Source of the DNA: Micromonospora siamensis
GTDB taxonomy: Bacteria > Actinomycetota > Actinomycetes > Mycobacteriales > Micromonosporaceae
DNA: 64,000 bases
Direction of reading: 5' to 3'
Assembly (NCBI RefSeq): GCF_900090305.1
Contig: NZ_LT607751.1
Span: 2,356,001 to 2,420,000, forward strand
Of this stretch, positions 26,765 to 34,288 are shown one piece after another (position 1 is the stretch's first letter; every line of letters begins with the position of its first letter). A program made the translations under genes and the position numbers. Under the pieces are notes generated by a model. The model did not search any database, had not been told where the DNA came from, and was given only the letters and a program-made list of their open reading frames with translations.

Positions 26765-27754
26765 ATGACCTCACCGGTACGGCTGACCGATTACGCCCGC
26801 GGCGGTGGGTGTGCGTGCAAGATCCCGCCCGGCGAGCTGGAGACCATGGTGGCGGGTCTCGGCCCGGCCAGCGGCACTGCCGAGCTGCTGGTCGGCCTGG
26901 AGAACGGCGACGACGCCGCGGTGGTCCGGCTGGACGAGCGGACCGGGCTGGTCAGCACCGCCGACTTCTTCACCCCGGTGGTCGACGACGCGTACGACTG
27001 GGGGCGGATCGCGGCGGCCAACGCCCTGTCCGACGTGTACGCGATGGGCGGCACCCCACTGGTGGCGCTCAACCTGCTCTGCTGGCCGCGCGGCGTGCTG
27101 CCGCTGGAGTTGGCCCGGGAGGTGCTGCGCGGCGGTCAGGACGTGGCCCGGGGGGCGGGCTGTCACCTGGCCGGCGGGCACAGCGTCGACGACGAGGGCC
27201 CGAAGTACGGCCTGGCCGTCACCGGGGTGGTCCGCCCCGAGGAGTTGATCACCCTGGACGCCGGCCGGGCCGGCCTGCCGCTGTCGCTGACCAAGCCGCT
27301 CGGGGTGGGCGTGCTGAACACCCGGCACAAGGCCACCGGGGAGGTCTTCGACGAGGCGGTCGCGTCGATGAGCGCGCTGAACCGGGACGCCGCCCGCGCG
27401 GCCGTCGCGGCGGGGGTGCGGTGCGGCACCGACGTGACCGGGTTCGGGCTGCTCGGGCACGCCTCGAAGCTGGGCCGGGCCAGCGGCCTCACCGTCGCCC
27501 TGGACACCGCCCGGGTGCCGTACCTGGCCGGTGCGCGGGAGGCGCTGCGCGACGGGTACGTCAGCGGCGGCAGCCGGCGCAACCTGGAGTGGGTCACCCC
27601 GTGGACGGACTTCGGCGCGGCCGGCGAGGACGAGCGGCTGCTGCTGGCCGACGCCCAGACCTCCGGTGGGCTGCTGGTCGCCGGGGAGGTGCCCGGGGCG
27701 CCGGTGATCGGCGAGCTGCTGCCCCGGGGGGAGCACCTGGTGGTGCTCCGCTGA
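26765..27754 (+). CDS. selD: selenide, water dikinase (selenophosphate synthase)
   Basis: A 329-aa SelD making selenophosphate from selenide and ATP. The catalytic loop reads GGGCACKIPP: C16 and K19 correspond to the essential Cys17 and Lys20 of E. coli SelD, so this is a Cys (not Sec) form. The ATP/Mg motifs GDDAAVVRLDE, TADFFTPVVDDAYDWGRIAA and AGGHSVDDEGPKYGLAVTG are conserved, as is TDVTGFGLLGHA. No selA, selB or tRNA-Sec gene is adjacent, so its use (selenocysteine, tRNA selenouridine or a selenium cofactor) cannot be told from this window. ATG at 26765. Confidence 0.93.
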   Translation: MTSPVRLTDYARGGGCACKIPPGELETMVAGLGPASGTAELLVGLENGDDAAVVRLDERTGLVSTADFFTPVVDDAYDWGRIAAANALSDVYAMGGTPLVALNLLCWPRGVLPLELAREVLRGGQDVARGAGCHLAGGHSVDDEGPKYGLAVTGVVRPEELITLDAGRAGLPLSLTKPLGVGVLNTRHKATGEVFDEAVASMSALNRDAARAAVAAGVRCGTDVTGFGLLGHASKLGRASGLTVALDTARVPYLAGAREALRDGYVSGGSRRNLEWVTPWTDFGAAGEDERLLLADAQTSGGLLVAGEVPGAPVIGELLPRGEHLVVLR

Positions 27755-27980
27755 CCCGTCGCCACCCCCGGCGCGACACGGTCGTCAGGCATGCCCGGGA
27801 GCGGCACCGTACCCGATAAACTGTCATCTTTCCGCTACTCGGAGCAACGTCGCCCGAGGAAATTTTGCCCGGAATGGTCACAGACCGGTAACTTGCCCCC
27901 GGCTGAGGTCATATGCCCCCCACCATCGAGATGACGGCCCGATCCGGAGGCCGGTGGGACGAGCACAGCGAGGAGGCGGC

Positions 27981-28454
27981 ATGACCGAGCTGTGGAACTG
28001 GAGAATCGACGGGTCACGCCCGGAGGTGGTGTACCCGGCGCTGGCCGAGGCGCTCGGCCGGGTGGTGATGCCCCTCGCGGTGGCCGACCCGCTGCGCCTG
28101 CCCGCGTACGCGGTGGTCTGCGACGTATGGGAGGCGCCGGGCGAGTTCGGCACGGTGGTGGACTGCTACGGGGTGCCCGAGCGCCTCTCCGAGCAGGCCT
28201 GCGTCGCGGCGCTCGCCCGGCTGCTGGGGCGCGACTGCCTGCTCGCCGACGACACGCTGGACGCCGGCCGGCACCTGCTGGTGGCGCCGGACGGCACCGT
28301 TCGCCCGGTCCACTTCGATGTGACGGAGACCGACGACGGTGAGGAGCTGAGCAACCGGCGGCCCTGCACCACGGCCGACCCCCGCTGCCGGGGGTGGTGC
28401 CAGCGGTCCCGCTGGGCGCCGGACTCGGTCGCCCCGGTGCTCGCCGCGGCCTGA
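27981..28454 (+). CDS. hypothetical protein
   Basis: A 157-aa soluble protein with no recognised family. It begins MTELWNWRIDGSRPEVVYP and is rich in acidic residues, with a cysteine-bearing tail (RPCTTADPRCRGWCQRSRW). ATG at 27981 follows a strong GAGGAGG ribosome site. It sits 226 bp after selD and converges with the DUF2277 gene 15 bp further on. Confidence 0.65.
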   Translation: MTELWNWRIDGSRPEVVYPALAEALGRVVMPLAVADPLRLPAYAVVCDVWEAPGEFGTVVDCYGVPERLSEQACVAALARLLGRDCLLADDTLDAGRHLLVAPDGTVRPVHFDVTETDDGEELSNRRPCTTADPRCRGWCQRSRWAPDSVAPVLAAA

Positions 28455-28469
28455 CCGCGGCCGGGGTGG

Positions 28470-28703
28470 TCAGGAGCCGGCGCCGGCCGTCCGGCCACCC
28501 CCGCGGACCACGAGCTGGTCGAGCAGGGTGGCGGTGGCGGCGGCGACGGCCGCCACCGCGGCGTCGAAGGCGGCCGCGTTGTGCGGGGCGGGCGCCCGGA
28601 ACCCGGAGATCTTCCGGACGTACTGCAACGCGGCCGCGTCGATGTCCGCGGGGGTGACCTCCGGGGCGTACGGCTCCCGCAGCGTCTTGATGCTCCGACA
28701 CAT
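28470..28703 (-). CDS. DUF2277 family protein
   Basis: A 77-aa protein clearly matching DUF2277: MCRSIKTLREPYAPEVTPAD, followed by DIDAAALQYVRKISGFRAP and AAFDAAVAAVAAATATLLDQL. The family is widespread and uncharacterised. The ATG at 28703 is preceded by GAGGAGGAG. It is divergent from the FxSxx precursor gene, with about 150 bp between them. Confidence 0.85.
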   Translation of the reverse strand: MCRSIKTLREPYAPEVTPADIDAAALQYVRKISGFRAPAPHNAAAFDAAVAAVAAATATLLDQLVVRGGGRTAGAGS

Positions 28704-28755
28704 GGTGCGCTCCTCCTCGTGACACCCACGGCGGGTGCCTGCTGCCGTACCGACG

Positions 28756-28784
28756 GTGACAACGGGTCGAGTCTTGTCTATTCT
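28756..28784 (+). promoter_or_regulatory. candidate promoter of the Fxs operon
   Basis: GTGACA at 28756-28761 and TATTCT at 28779-28784, with a 17-bp spacer, lie about 70 bp upstream of the precursor GTG. This is the only good promoter-like pair before the tightly packed fxs genes, so it probably drives the whole operon. Confidence 0.45.
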
Positions 28785-28857
28785 GGCAACGGATCAGAGC
28801 CCTTCGAGCCACGCTGCCGCTCGCGCTTCCCGCGCCCGGGCCCCCCGGAGACTCATT

Positions 28858-29046
28858 GTGGACCAGACGCCCTCCCGTCACCTTCCGCCGTCCCTCGACG
28901 TTCTGACGCGCAGCCTGCACACCCCGCTCGGCCGGGTCGCCACCGAGCACCCCGACACGGTCGCGCTGGTCCGGCGGCGGGTCCTGCCCCACGACGCCAC
29001 CCCGCCGGTCGCCGTGCCGGTCGCCGGCTTCAACTCCGCCATCTGA
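28858..29046 (+). CDS. fxsA: FxSxx-COOH cyclophane peptide precursor FxsA
   Basis: A 62-aa peptide ending in F58-N59-S60-A61-I62, exactly the FxSxx-COOH signature of Fxs precursors. The leader contains SLDVLTRSL and HPDTVALVRRR; a Pro/Ala/Val-rich stretch precedes the core. In characterised three-residue cyclophane (triceptide) systems the radical SAM partner links the aromatic ring of the first residue to the beta-carbon of the third, here Phe58 to Ser60. GTG at 28858 has GGAG 7 bp upstream; a longer in-frame start at 28735 would overlap the promoter. Only one core is present. The maturase gene starts 3 bp downstream. Confidence 0.88.
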   Translation: MDQTPSRHLPPSLDVLTRSLHTPLGRVATEHPDTVALVRRRVLPHDATPPVAVPVAGFNSAI

Positions 29047-29049
29047 GGG

Positions 29050-31512
29050 ATGGCCGGCCGGCACGGCGCCACCGACCCGGGCGTCTCCGGCCGGCCGATC
29101 AGCCAGTACGTCCTCAAGGTGCACAGTCGCTGTGACCTGAGCTGCGACCACTGCTACGTCTACCAGGAGGCCGACCAGACCTGGCGGACCCGACCGGTCC
29201 GGATGGCGCCGGAGACCGTCCGGGCCGCCGCCCTGCGGATCGTCGAGCACGCCCGGGCGCACCGACTGCCCGTGGTGCACGTCGTGCTGCACGGCGGTGA
29301 GCCGCTGCTGCTCGGCGCCGACGGCCTGCGGCAGGTGCTGGCCGAGCTGCGGGCGACGATCACCCCGTGGACGGGTCTCGACCTGCGCATGCAGACCAAC
29401 GGCGTGCTGCTCGACGAGGAGCTCTGCCGGCTGCTCGCGGCGTACGACGTCAGGGTGGGGGTGTCCCTCGACGGTCACCGGGCGGCGAACGACCGGCACC
29501 GGCGCTTCGCCCACGGCGGCACCAGCCATCCCCAGGCCCGCCGGGCGTTGGCCCTGCTCCGCCGGCCCGAGTTCCGCGGCAGCTACGCCGGCATCCTCTG
29601 CACCGTCGACGTGCGCAACGACCCCGACCGGGTCTACGCGGCGCTGCTCGCCGAGGAGCCGCCCCGGATCGACCTGCTGCTGCCGCACGCCACCTGGGAC
29701 CGGCCGCCCTGGCGACCTCCCGGCACCCCCACGCCGTACGCCGACTGGCTGGGCCGGATCCACCGGCGCTGGGTGGCCGACGGCCGTCCGGTGCCGATCC
29801 GGCTCTTCGACGCCCTGGCCCCCGGCGCGACCGGCGGCGGCACCGAGGCGGTCGGCCTCGCCCCGGCCGACCTGCTCGTGGTGGAGACCGACGGCAGCTG
29901 GGAGCAGGTCGACTCGCTCAAGGTGGCGTTCCACGGCGCCGCCGGCACCGACCTGGACGTCTTCGGCCACCCCGTCGACGAGGCGGCCCGGCATCCCGGC
30001 GTCGCGGTCCGGCAGGAGGGGCTGGCCGGGCTCTGCGCCACCTGCCGGGCCTGCCCGGTGGTGGCCCGCTGCGGCGGCGGCCTGTATCCGCACCGCTGGC
30101 GCTCCGGCAGCGGGTTCGACAACCCGTCGGTCTACTGTTCCGACCTGCGGGCGCTGATCGCCACGATCGACGCCACCCCGCCCGGCGCCGCCGCCCGGCC
30201 ACCGCAGCGGGCGGGCGCCCCCGCGAAGCCACCGGCCGTGCCCCGCCAACGAGAGCCCGCCTCCCACCGGCCCGAGGCGGCCCCCCGCCGGCAGTCAGCC
30301 GCGACGCCGCCGGTGGGGGAGCCGATGGGCACGGACGCCCTGGCCGACGAGCTCGCCACCGGCCACGGCGGACCGGAGGCCCTCGACCTGCTCGCCCGCA
30401 CCCAGCTCGCCATCACCCGGGCGTTGCTGGCCAGCTGGCGCGACGTCGCGGGGGACAGCGCCGCCTGGCGACTCCTCACCGACCTCGACGCCACCGCCCC
30501 CGAGGCGGTCGCCACGGTGCTGGCGCACCCGTTCGTCCGTCCCGCGCTGGTACGCCGGCTCGACCGCCCCGCCCCGACCGGCGGCCCCGACGCCGACCCG
30601 CTGCCCGCCCTGGCCGCCGCGGCGGCCGTCCACGCGGGTGTCGAGGCGGCGGTGGCGGTCCCGGTACGCGCCGGGGCGGTCCTGCTCCCCACCCTCGGCC
30701 GGCTGAGCGTCCCCGGAACGAAAGACGCGCTGCTGACGGTCGCGGCGGGCGGCTTCCGGATCCGGGCCGGCGGGCAGGAGTGGCGGGTGTCGCCGGGCGT
30801 CGCGCCACCGCCCGGCTGGCAACCCACCCGCCGGGCACCGGTCACCGGCACGACCGTCGACATCGAGGACACCGACCCGGAGCGGGACTGCTACGGCGAG
30901 CCGGTGGCCTCCCAACTGGACGGCGCGGCGGCTGGGGCGCTGGCGCGTACCCTCGCTGCGGCCTGGCGGGTCGCGCACCGCGACGTGCCCGCGCACGGCC
31001 GGACGCTCGACGCCGGGCTGCGGGCCGTGGTGCCGCTCGCCCCCGACCCCACGGCGCCGCTGCGCAGCGCCACCGCCCGGCAGGCGTTCGGCGCGGTCGC
31101 CGTGGCCCCCGTCACCGACCCGGAGACCCTGGCCGTGCTCCTGGTCCACGAGTGGCAGCACGCCAAGCTCGGCGCCCTGCTCGACCTGGTCGACCTCGTC
31201 GACTCCGCCTCGCCGGTGCTGACCCGGGTCGCCTGGCGCACCGACCCCAGGCCCGCCGAGGGGGTGCTCCAGGGGGCGTACGCGCATCTGGCGGTGACCG
31301 AGGTGTGGCGGGCCCGGGCCCGCAGGCCCGACGCGGACGTCGCCCGGCGGCACGCCGCCCGCTACCGGGACTGGACCCGTGACGCCCTGGACGCTCTGCT
31401 GGCCGGCGGGGCGCTCACCGGGACCGGCGAGCGGTTCGTCCGGCGGATGCGGGACACCCTGGAGGACCGGATGCGGGACACCGTGGAGGAGTCGCGTGCT
31501 GGCGGCGACTGA
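29050..31512 (+). CDS. fxsB: FxsB radical SAM/SPASM maturase fused to an HExxH domain
   Basis: An 820-aa two-part enzyme. Residues ~15-385 are a radical SAM/SPASM domain: the 4Fe-4S motif CDLSCDHC (C28, C32, C35), HGGEPLLL, MQTNGVLLDEE, VSLDGHRAANDRHRR, and SPASM cysteines C329, C332, C335 and C341 (CATCRACPVVARC). A Pro/Ala-rich linker (~385-430) leads to a C-terminal domain (~440-820) with an intact metal-type motif HEWQH at 700-704. That domain resembles the HExxH peptide beta-hydroxylase-like extension found in Fxs and related loci. Predicted roles are cyclophane formation on FxsA and a second modification. ATG at 29050; its end overlaps the next gene by 17 bp. Confidence 0.92.
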   Translation: MAGRHGATDPGVSGRPISQYVLKVHSRCDLSCDHCYVYQEADQTWRTRPVRMAPETVRAAALRIVEHARAHRLPVVHVVLHGGEPLLLGADGLRQVLAELRATITPWTGLDLRMQTNGVLLDEELCRLLAAYDVRVGVSLDGHRAANDRHRRFAHGGTSHPQARRALALLRRPEFRGSYAGILCTVDVRNDPDRVYAALLAEEPPRIDLLLPHATWDRPPWRPPGTPTPYADWLGRIHRRWVADGRPVPIRLFDALAPGATGGGTEAVGLAPADLLVVETDGSWEQVDSLKVAFHGAAGTDLDVFGHPVDEAARHPGVAVRQEGLAGLCATCRACPVVARCGGGLYPHRWRSGSGFDNPSVYCSDLRALIATIDATPPGAAARPPQRAGAPAKPPAVPRQREPASHRPEAAPRRQSAATPPVGEPMGTDALADELATGHGGPEALDLLARTQLAITRALLASWRDVAGDSAAWRLLTDLDATAPEAVATVLAHPFVRPALVRRLDRPAPTGGPDADPLPALAAAAAVHAGVEAAVAVPVRAGAVLLPTLGRLSVPGTKDALLTVAAGGFRIRAGGQEWRVSPGVAPPPGWQPTRRAPVTGTTVDIEDTDPERDCYGEPVASQLDGAAAGALARTLAAAWRVAHRDVPAHGRTLDAGLRAVVPLAPDPTAPLRSATARQAFGAVAVAPVTDPETLAVLLVHEWQHAKLGALLDLVDLVDSASPVLTRVAWRTDPRPAEGVLQGAYAHLAVTEVWRARARRPDADVARRHAARYRDWTRDALDALLAGGALTGTGERFVRRMRDTLEDRMRDTVEESRAGGD

Positions 31513-32320
31513 CCCGTCGACGGTCGCGGCGCACCGGGCCCGGCTCGCCGCCGGCCTGCGGGCGCTCGGCCTGCGGCCCGGCCAGGACGTGCTGGTGCAC
31601 TGCTCCCTGCGCCGGCTGGGCCGGCCGCCGGGCGGGCCGGCCACCCTGGCCGCGGCGCTGCGGGACGTCCTCGGGCCGGACGGCACGCTGCTCGTGCCCA
31701 CCGAGAACGCCGGCAACTCGACCACCTCGCGCGCCTACCGGGCCGCCGTGGCCGGCCTGACCGCCGACGAGCTGGCCGCCTACCACGCGGCGATGCCGGG
31801 CTGGGACCGGGCGACCACGCCGTCGGAGGGCACCGGGGCGTTCGCCGAGCACGTCCGGCTCACCCCCGGCGCGGTCCGCAGCGACCACCCGCAGACCTCG
31901 TTCACCGCCCTCGGGCCGCGCGCCCACCGGTTCACCGACGGGCACGAGCTGGAGTGTCACCTGGGGGAGCGGTCCCCGCTGGCCCGGCTGTACGACGCCG
32001 ACGGCCGGGTGCTGCTGCTCGGTGTGGGCTGGGCGGCCTGCACCGCGCTGCACCTGGCCGAGTACCGGCTGCCGGTGCCGCCGCCGACGCGCCGCTACCA
32101 CTGCTACCGCCGGGTCGACGGGGAGCGGGTGCCGCTGGAGTTCACCGGGCTGGACCTGGACGACACCGACTTCCCGGCGGTGGGCGCGGCCCTGGACGCC
32201 ACCGGGGTGGTCCGCCACGGTCGGGTCGGCGACACCACGGCCCGACTGCTGCCGGTACGCGCCACAGTGGACCTCGCCGTCGCGTGGTTCACCGCCAACC
32301 GGCCGGGCACACGGCGTTGA
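31496..32320 (+). CDS. AAC(3)-family N-acetyltransferase in the Fxs operon
   Basis: A 274-aa protein of the aminoglycoside 3-N-acetyltransferase fold family. It shows QDVLVHCSLRRLGRPPGG, GTLLVPTENAG, the conserved HPQTSFTALGPRAHRFTDGH, LLLGVGWAACTALHLAE and RRVDGERVPLEF. GTG at 31496 lies inside the end of fxsB, after GGAGGAG. AAC(3)-like genes recur next to FxSxx systems. In this context acetylation of the modified peptide or of another operon product is as likely as antibiotic resistance; the substrate is unknown. Confidence 0.85.
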   Translation: MLAATDPSTVAAHRARLAAGLRALGLRPGQDVLVHCSLRRLGRPPGGPATLAAALRDVLGPDGTLLVPTENAGNSTTSRAYRAAVAGLTADELAAYHAAMPGWDRATTPSEGTGAFAEHVRLTPGAVRSDHPQTSFTALGPRAHRFTDGHELECHLGERSPLARLYDADGRVLLLGVGWAACTALHLAEYRLPVPPPTRRYHCYRRVDGERVPLEFTGLDLDDTDFPAVGAALDATGVVRHGRVGDTTARLLPVRATVDLAVAWFTANRPGTRR

Positions 32321-32372
32321 CGTGGGGACTACGCTGATGGTCCGGCCGCGTGGGGAGGGCGGAGGCGCATCG

Positions 32373-33032
32373 GTGAGCACAGTGGACGCACCCGCCGCGA
32401 CGCGGGCCCCGCTGTTCTTCCTCAGCTACTCCCGCCCGCCGTTCCGCCGCTCCACCCCCGGCGCCACCGATCCCGTCCTGCGCTTCTTCGAGGACCTGTC
32501 GGTCCACGTCAGCGAGCTGGTCGGGCCGGAGACCGGGGTCGACGCCGGTTTCATGGACAGCGCCATGACCGGCGGGGAGCGGTGGACCCCGGAGCTGCTG
32601 CGCGCCGCCGGGACCTGCCAGGTCTTCGTCCCCCTGCTCTCCAGCGCGCTGATCGGCAGCGCCTGGTGCGGGATGGAGTGGGACGCCTTCTCCCGCCGCC
32701 GACTGGTGCCGCAGGGCGGCGGCGGGCCCGGCCACGCCACCGCGATCGTGCCGGTCACCTGGTCGCCCACGGACGACGCCCGGCTGCCCCGGGTGGTCCG
32801 CGACATCCAACGGTTCTCGCCCACCCCGATGCCGGATCCCGACATCGTGCGGCAGTACGAGCGGGAAGGGGTCTACGGCTTGCTCACCATGCGGATGGAG
32901 AACGCGTACCAGGCGGTCGCCTGGCGGCTCGCCCAGCGCATCGTCGAGATCCACCGGTCGTTCCGGGTGGAGCCCCGGGTGCCCGCGGGCTTCGGTGAGC
33001 TGCGGAACCTCTTCGCCGGGGAGGAACGGTGA
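32373..33032 (+). CDS. TIR-like protein of the Fxs system
   Basis: A 219-aa TIR-like protein. It opens with PLFFLSYSRPP, continues AGTCQVFVPLLSSALIGS, and carries WCGME with E102 at the position of the catalytic Glu of TIR NADases (WCxxE). The C-terminal half has RFSPTPMPDPDIVRQYEREG and a helical end. GTG at 32373 follows GGGCGGAGG; an in-frame ATG at 32337 is possible. The stop overlaps the start of the second TIR-like gene. Whether it hydrolyses NAD is unknown. Confidence 0.82.
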   Translation: MSTVDAPAATRAPLFFLSYSRPPFRRSTPGATDPVLRFFEDLSVHVSELVGPETGVDAGFMDSAMTGGERWTPELLRAAGTCQVFVPLLSSALIGSAWCGMEWDAFSRRRLVPQGGGGPGHATAIVPVTWSPTDDARLPRVVRDIQRFSPTPMPDPDIVRQYEREGVYGLLTMRMENAYQAVAWRLAQRIVEIHRSFRVEPRVPAGFGELRNLFAGEER

Positions 33033-34288
33033 GCCCCTACGGCGCGGCGCCCGGCACGTACTTCTTCCTCAGCTACGCCCACTCCGCGCCGCCGCAGGGC
33101 GCGCGGACCGACACCGACGTCTGGGTACGCCGGTTCTTCACCGACCTGTCGGCCGCCGTGGCTGAGCGGGCCCGACCGACGCCCGGGATGCGGATCGGCT
33201 TCTTCGACCAGCACATCCCGGTCGGGGCGGACTGGAAGGCCGCGCTGGCCGAGGCGATCAGCGGCGCGCAGGTCTTCGTCCCGCTCTACTCACCCGGCTA
33301 CTTCCGGCGCCCGTGGGCCCTCGGCGAGCAGGAGTCGTTCCGGGCCCGGCTCGCCGCGGCCGGGGCGACCGGCGACCGGGACGGGCACGTCGCCCCGGTG
33401 CTGTGGATCCCGTTCCCGTACGGCGAGACCGGTCCCGAGCTGGCGGCGGCGCTGGAGCGGGGCCGGGAGATCCCCGGGTACGCCGAGAACGGTGTCCGGG
33501 CGCTCTGCATGCTGTCGGCCTACGCCGACCCGTACCGCGACCTGCTGGCGGGACTGGCCCGGCACATCGTGGACGTCGCCGAGCGGCATCCGCTGGCCCC
33601 CTCCCGCGCCCCCGGCCTGGACGAGGTGGCCCGGCCGGTGCCCGGCGACCCGGACCTGGTGGTGGCCGTCCTGGCCCCCACCCGCGACCGGCTCCCGCCC
33701 GGCCGGGCCGTGCAGCCGTACGCCGGCGCCGGCCGGTCCTGGCGCCCCTTCGGTGGGCAGCAGGAGCTGCCGGTCGCCGAGTACGCCGCCAGCACCGCCG
33801 AACGGCTCGGCCTGTCGGCGCGGACGGTCGACTTCGACGGGGCGGGCGAGCTGCTCGACCGCCGCCCGGCGGTGCTGCTGATCGATCCGTGGCTCGCCGC
33901 GGCGCCCGGCGCGGTGGGTTCCCTGGTCGGCGCGGTACGCGGGCTGCGGCCCTGGGTGGTGCCCCTGGTGATCACCGACGGCGAAGACCCGCAGGACGCC
34001 ACGCGACTCGCCGAGGACGTCACGGACATGCTGCACAATGCGGGCGTGCCCCAGGTCAAGCAGGCCCGGAGCGTGACGGAGTTCGCCGGCCTCATCCCCG
34101 CGCTGGTGACCGAGGCCCGCCGGCAGTACCTCAAACACGGCCCGGTGACGGAGTTCCCCCCGCCGCCCGAGCCGCCACCCAGCCTGCGGCACGGGCCGGA
34201 GCCGCGTCCCCGGCCCGGCACCCGCCTCGACCCGCCGCCCGCCCACGACGATCCGGCGTCGCCGCGTACCCACGGAGAGAACCGATGA
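33029..34288 (+). CDS. fxsC: TIR-like protein FxsC
   Basis: A 419-aa protein. Residues ~10-195 are TIR-like (TYFFLSYAHS, GMRIGFFDQHIPVGADWK, AQVFVPLYSPGYFRRPW), with E100 in PWALGEQE at the catalytic-Glu position but Ala replacing the usual Cys. Residues ~205-360 form a second alpha/beta domain (VVAVLAPTRDRLPPGR, PAVLLIDPWLAAAP), typical of FxsC. The last 50 residues are Pro-rich and disordered. GTG at 33029 overlaps the previous stop, and its own stop overlaps fxsT. Confidence 0.85.
   Translation: MSPYGAAPGTYFFLSYAHSAPPQGARTDTDVWVRRFFTDLSAAVAERARPTPGMRIGFFDQHIPVGADWKAALAEAISGAQVFVPLYSPGYFRRPWALGEQESFRARLAAAGATGDRDGHVAPVLWIPFPYGETGPELAAALERGREIPGYAENGVRALCMLSAYADPYRDLLAGLARHIVDVAERHPLAPSRAPGLDEVARPVPGDPDLVVAVLAPTRDRLPPGRAVQPYAGAGRSWRPFGGQQELPVAEYAASTAERLGLSARTVDFDGAGELLDRRPAVLLIDPWLAAAPGAVGSLVGAVRGLRPWVVPLVITDGEDPQDATRLAEDVTDMLHNAGVPQVKQARSVTEFAGLIPALVTEARRQYLKHGPVTEFPPPPEPPPSLRHGPEPRPRPGTRLDPPPAHDDPASPRTHGENR

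Noticed and set aside
28735..28857. Longer FxsA from an in-frame start at 28735
   Set aside because: It would begin upstream of the predicted -35/-10 pair; the GTG at 28858 has a ribosome site and gives a typical precursor length.
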